This document shows, one piece after another, positions 62,542 through 64,000 of a stretch of 64,000 nt of DNA. The translations under genes and the position numbers were made by a program. Source of the DNA: Carya illinoinensis (lineage: Eukaryota > Streptophyta > Magnoliopsida > Fagales > Juglandaceae); contig NC_056766.1 in assembly GCF_018687715.1 (NCBI RefSeq), forward strand, positions 39,279,433-39,343,432, read 5' to 3'. Position 1 is the stretch's first letter, and each line of letters begins with the position of its first letter. Under the pieces are notes generated by a model. The model worked only from the letters and a program-made list of their open reading frames with translations. It did no database searches and was not told where the DNA came from.

Positions 62542-62713
62542 TTTGCTATATACAAGCAAAGTCGCGTACTAATTTGCGTACCAACACTGATTCATTCATA
62601 CTTAAAATTTAAATTAACACTGTTTTCAATAAAATTTACTTTTTGACCAATCACATCAAATTGGTGTACAGATTAGTACATCATTATACTTGCAACTATA
62701 TTTTTCCTAAATA
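62542..62713. mobile_element. MITE-like inverted element
   Basis: The left end has GCAAAGTCGCGTACTAATTT and GCGTACCAA. The right end, inverted, has GCAAGTATAATGATGTACTA and GTACACCAA. The arms match imperfectly over about 45 bp. Non-coding; likely an old MITE. Confidence 0.5.
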
Positions 62714-64000
62714 TAATGATCGAGACATACCAAAATACCAAAATGTAATTTGTCAGTTTTATCCTTTTATTTAAATATACATATTTACATATCAATATAT
62801 ATGTGTGTTTAAATAGAAGAAAAAAATAATAAATTATATATTAATATGTGGTGTAAATGATGATAACTAGAATTTCTCGTAAATAGTACTGTCTCGTGTG
62901 AACATGTCATGGAAGAACTTCCGCATAGGATAAAGTAATGGCCAATAGCAGTAAATTGGTGGGTCAAGATAGTGACAACTTCAAACAAATTGAAGCAAAG
63001 ATCGTTTTGATTTATAGATCTTAATTGAGGCAACACCTTTCGAATGGGCGGCATCAGTCATGATAGTGATTATATATGCAATATTCTAAGTATGAAATGG
63101 AAAATTAACCCATCATCCAAACGTCCCCAAAGAAGAAGACAGTTTTTTTCAATATTCAGTGGGGGACATGAGTCTTCATTTGACCGTTGGCCTAACAAGT
63201 CTGCAAGTAGGAGAAATTGCTTGCTAAAAAAGTGAGAGAAGCCCCAACAGATCCCATCTCTCACCAACCATATGTCTTAAGGAAAAGCAGTACTGCCAAA
63301 GAGATTGCTAACTTCCAGTACTGCTAACTCAGCTGTTTGATTTCTTCATCTTTAAAAATGTCTCTCTCCAAACTTCTGACATTTGAGAGAAAGATCAACA
63401 ATTGGCATATATCCTCTCATGACATTAGATCTACATCTGTGAACAGAAATTATCTTCTTTTCTATGCTTTTGGATAAATTCACACCAAGTCTATATCCTG
63501 GATTCTTGATCTCTAAAGTGATTTATATGGCATCACTAATGCATATACATATATATTCATATGAAGGTATACATAAACAACCTTTTTCCAGGTTATTGGT
63601 TCTAGTACAATAGTTTTGGTGATGTTTTACAAATCTGACCATTAAGATAGCAAAAAATAAGTGATGTAGCACAATCCTGACCGTCTAATGATCTAATTGG
63701 GGCGGCTATTTGACAGTTTGAAGGTATTTGGTGAGTGTAATGTGTCGAGTTTGATAGTTTAGGTTGTAAAACACAGTGAAATGTGTATTTTACAAAATCT
63801 TTTTTCTATTTTCAGAACATGATGGTGTAAGTAGCTGCAGGCCAGCCTGAGGAAGCCAAGCATGATCAGCAGTCATGTTGGTGGCCTTTCCAAAAATGTA
63901 AAGGCCATCACATTTGATACACGCATGTTCCTTAACTATAGATTATTATTTATTGCTTAACTGCATAATTTACAGAGTTCTTTCTTGACTGTTCACCAGC
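62714..64000. other. Right edge, nothing recognised
   Basis: No domain found in the small open frames here on either strand; no repeat family assigned. Confidence 0.45.

Noticed and set aside
62809..63267. Small overlapping open frames on both strands near 63 kb
   Set aside because: No domain, no splice-consistent extension and ordinary AT-rich composition.

Overview
The window looks like nuclear DNA of a woody eudicot. Genes carry GT-AG introns with T-rich tracts, intergenic DNA is AT-rich, and about two thirds is transposable-element debris of plant families: Ty1/copia, CACTA, LINE-1, MULE/FAR1 and MITEs. A walnut/oak-type (Fagales) genome is my guess from general character only; the sequence does not prove it. 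I see no tRNA, rRNA, CRISPR or prokaryotic feature.

Layout. 1-470: minus-strand end of a LINE-1 reverse transcriptase in an intron. 684-10408 (+): last eight coding exons (732 codons, all phases consistent) of NRDE2, the nuclear RNA-surveillance protein. 10690-20843 (-), tail-to-tail with NRDE2: a KAI2-like karrikin-receptor pseudogene whose two exons are 9.3 kb apart. Its intron is filled by a decayed FAR1/MULE-type transposase, a GRF zinc-finger fragment, an LTR-like piece and simple repeats. 21752-22140: a MITE-like element. 22183-28208: a complete but pol-less copia element (Sirevirus-like gag) with matching 5-bp target duplications. 28994-29118 (-): the last exon of a phytosulfokine precursor, frameshifted one codon before the hormone. 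About 31540-38960 (-): a decayed Ty1/copia element split by a 3.3-kb LTR-like insertion that has its own target duplication and five hairpin repeats. About 38970-39516: an LTR fragment. 39688-40794: a LINE ORF1 sequence that appears to have been retroposed in antisense. 44249-45409 (-): an intact three-exon R2R3-MYB of subgroup 21 (MYB52/54-like). 47242-48160: MITEs. 49324-62129: a 12.8-kb CACTA transposon with TIRs, 3-bp target duplication, subterminal GTTCGAAC-type repeats, TNPD- and TNPA-like relics, a minus-strand accessory module and a nested 2.4-kb LTR. 62133-64000: one MITE-like element, otherwise nothing recognised.

The likely functional genes are NRDE2 and the MYB. The two hormone-signalling relics (KAI2-like receptor and phytosulfokine precursor) are each broken by specific small lesions. 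I found no clearly novel multi-gene system. The most unusual items are the dispersed KAI2 pseudogene, the phytosulfokine deletion, the antisense LINE retrocopy, the repeat architecture of the CACTA ends and the hairpin array in the 3.3-kb insertion. All homology statements come from recognising family motifs by eye, without a database search.
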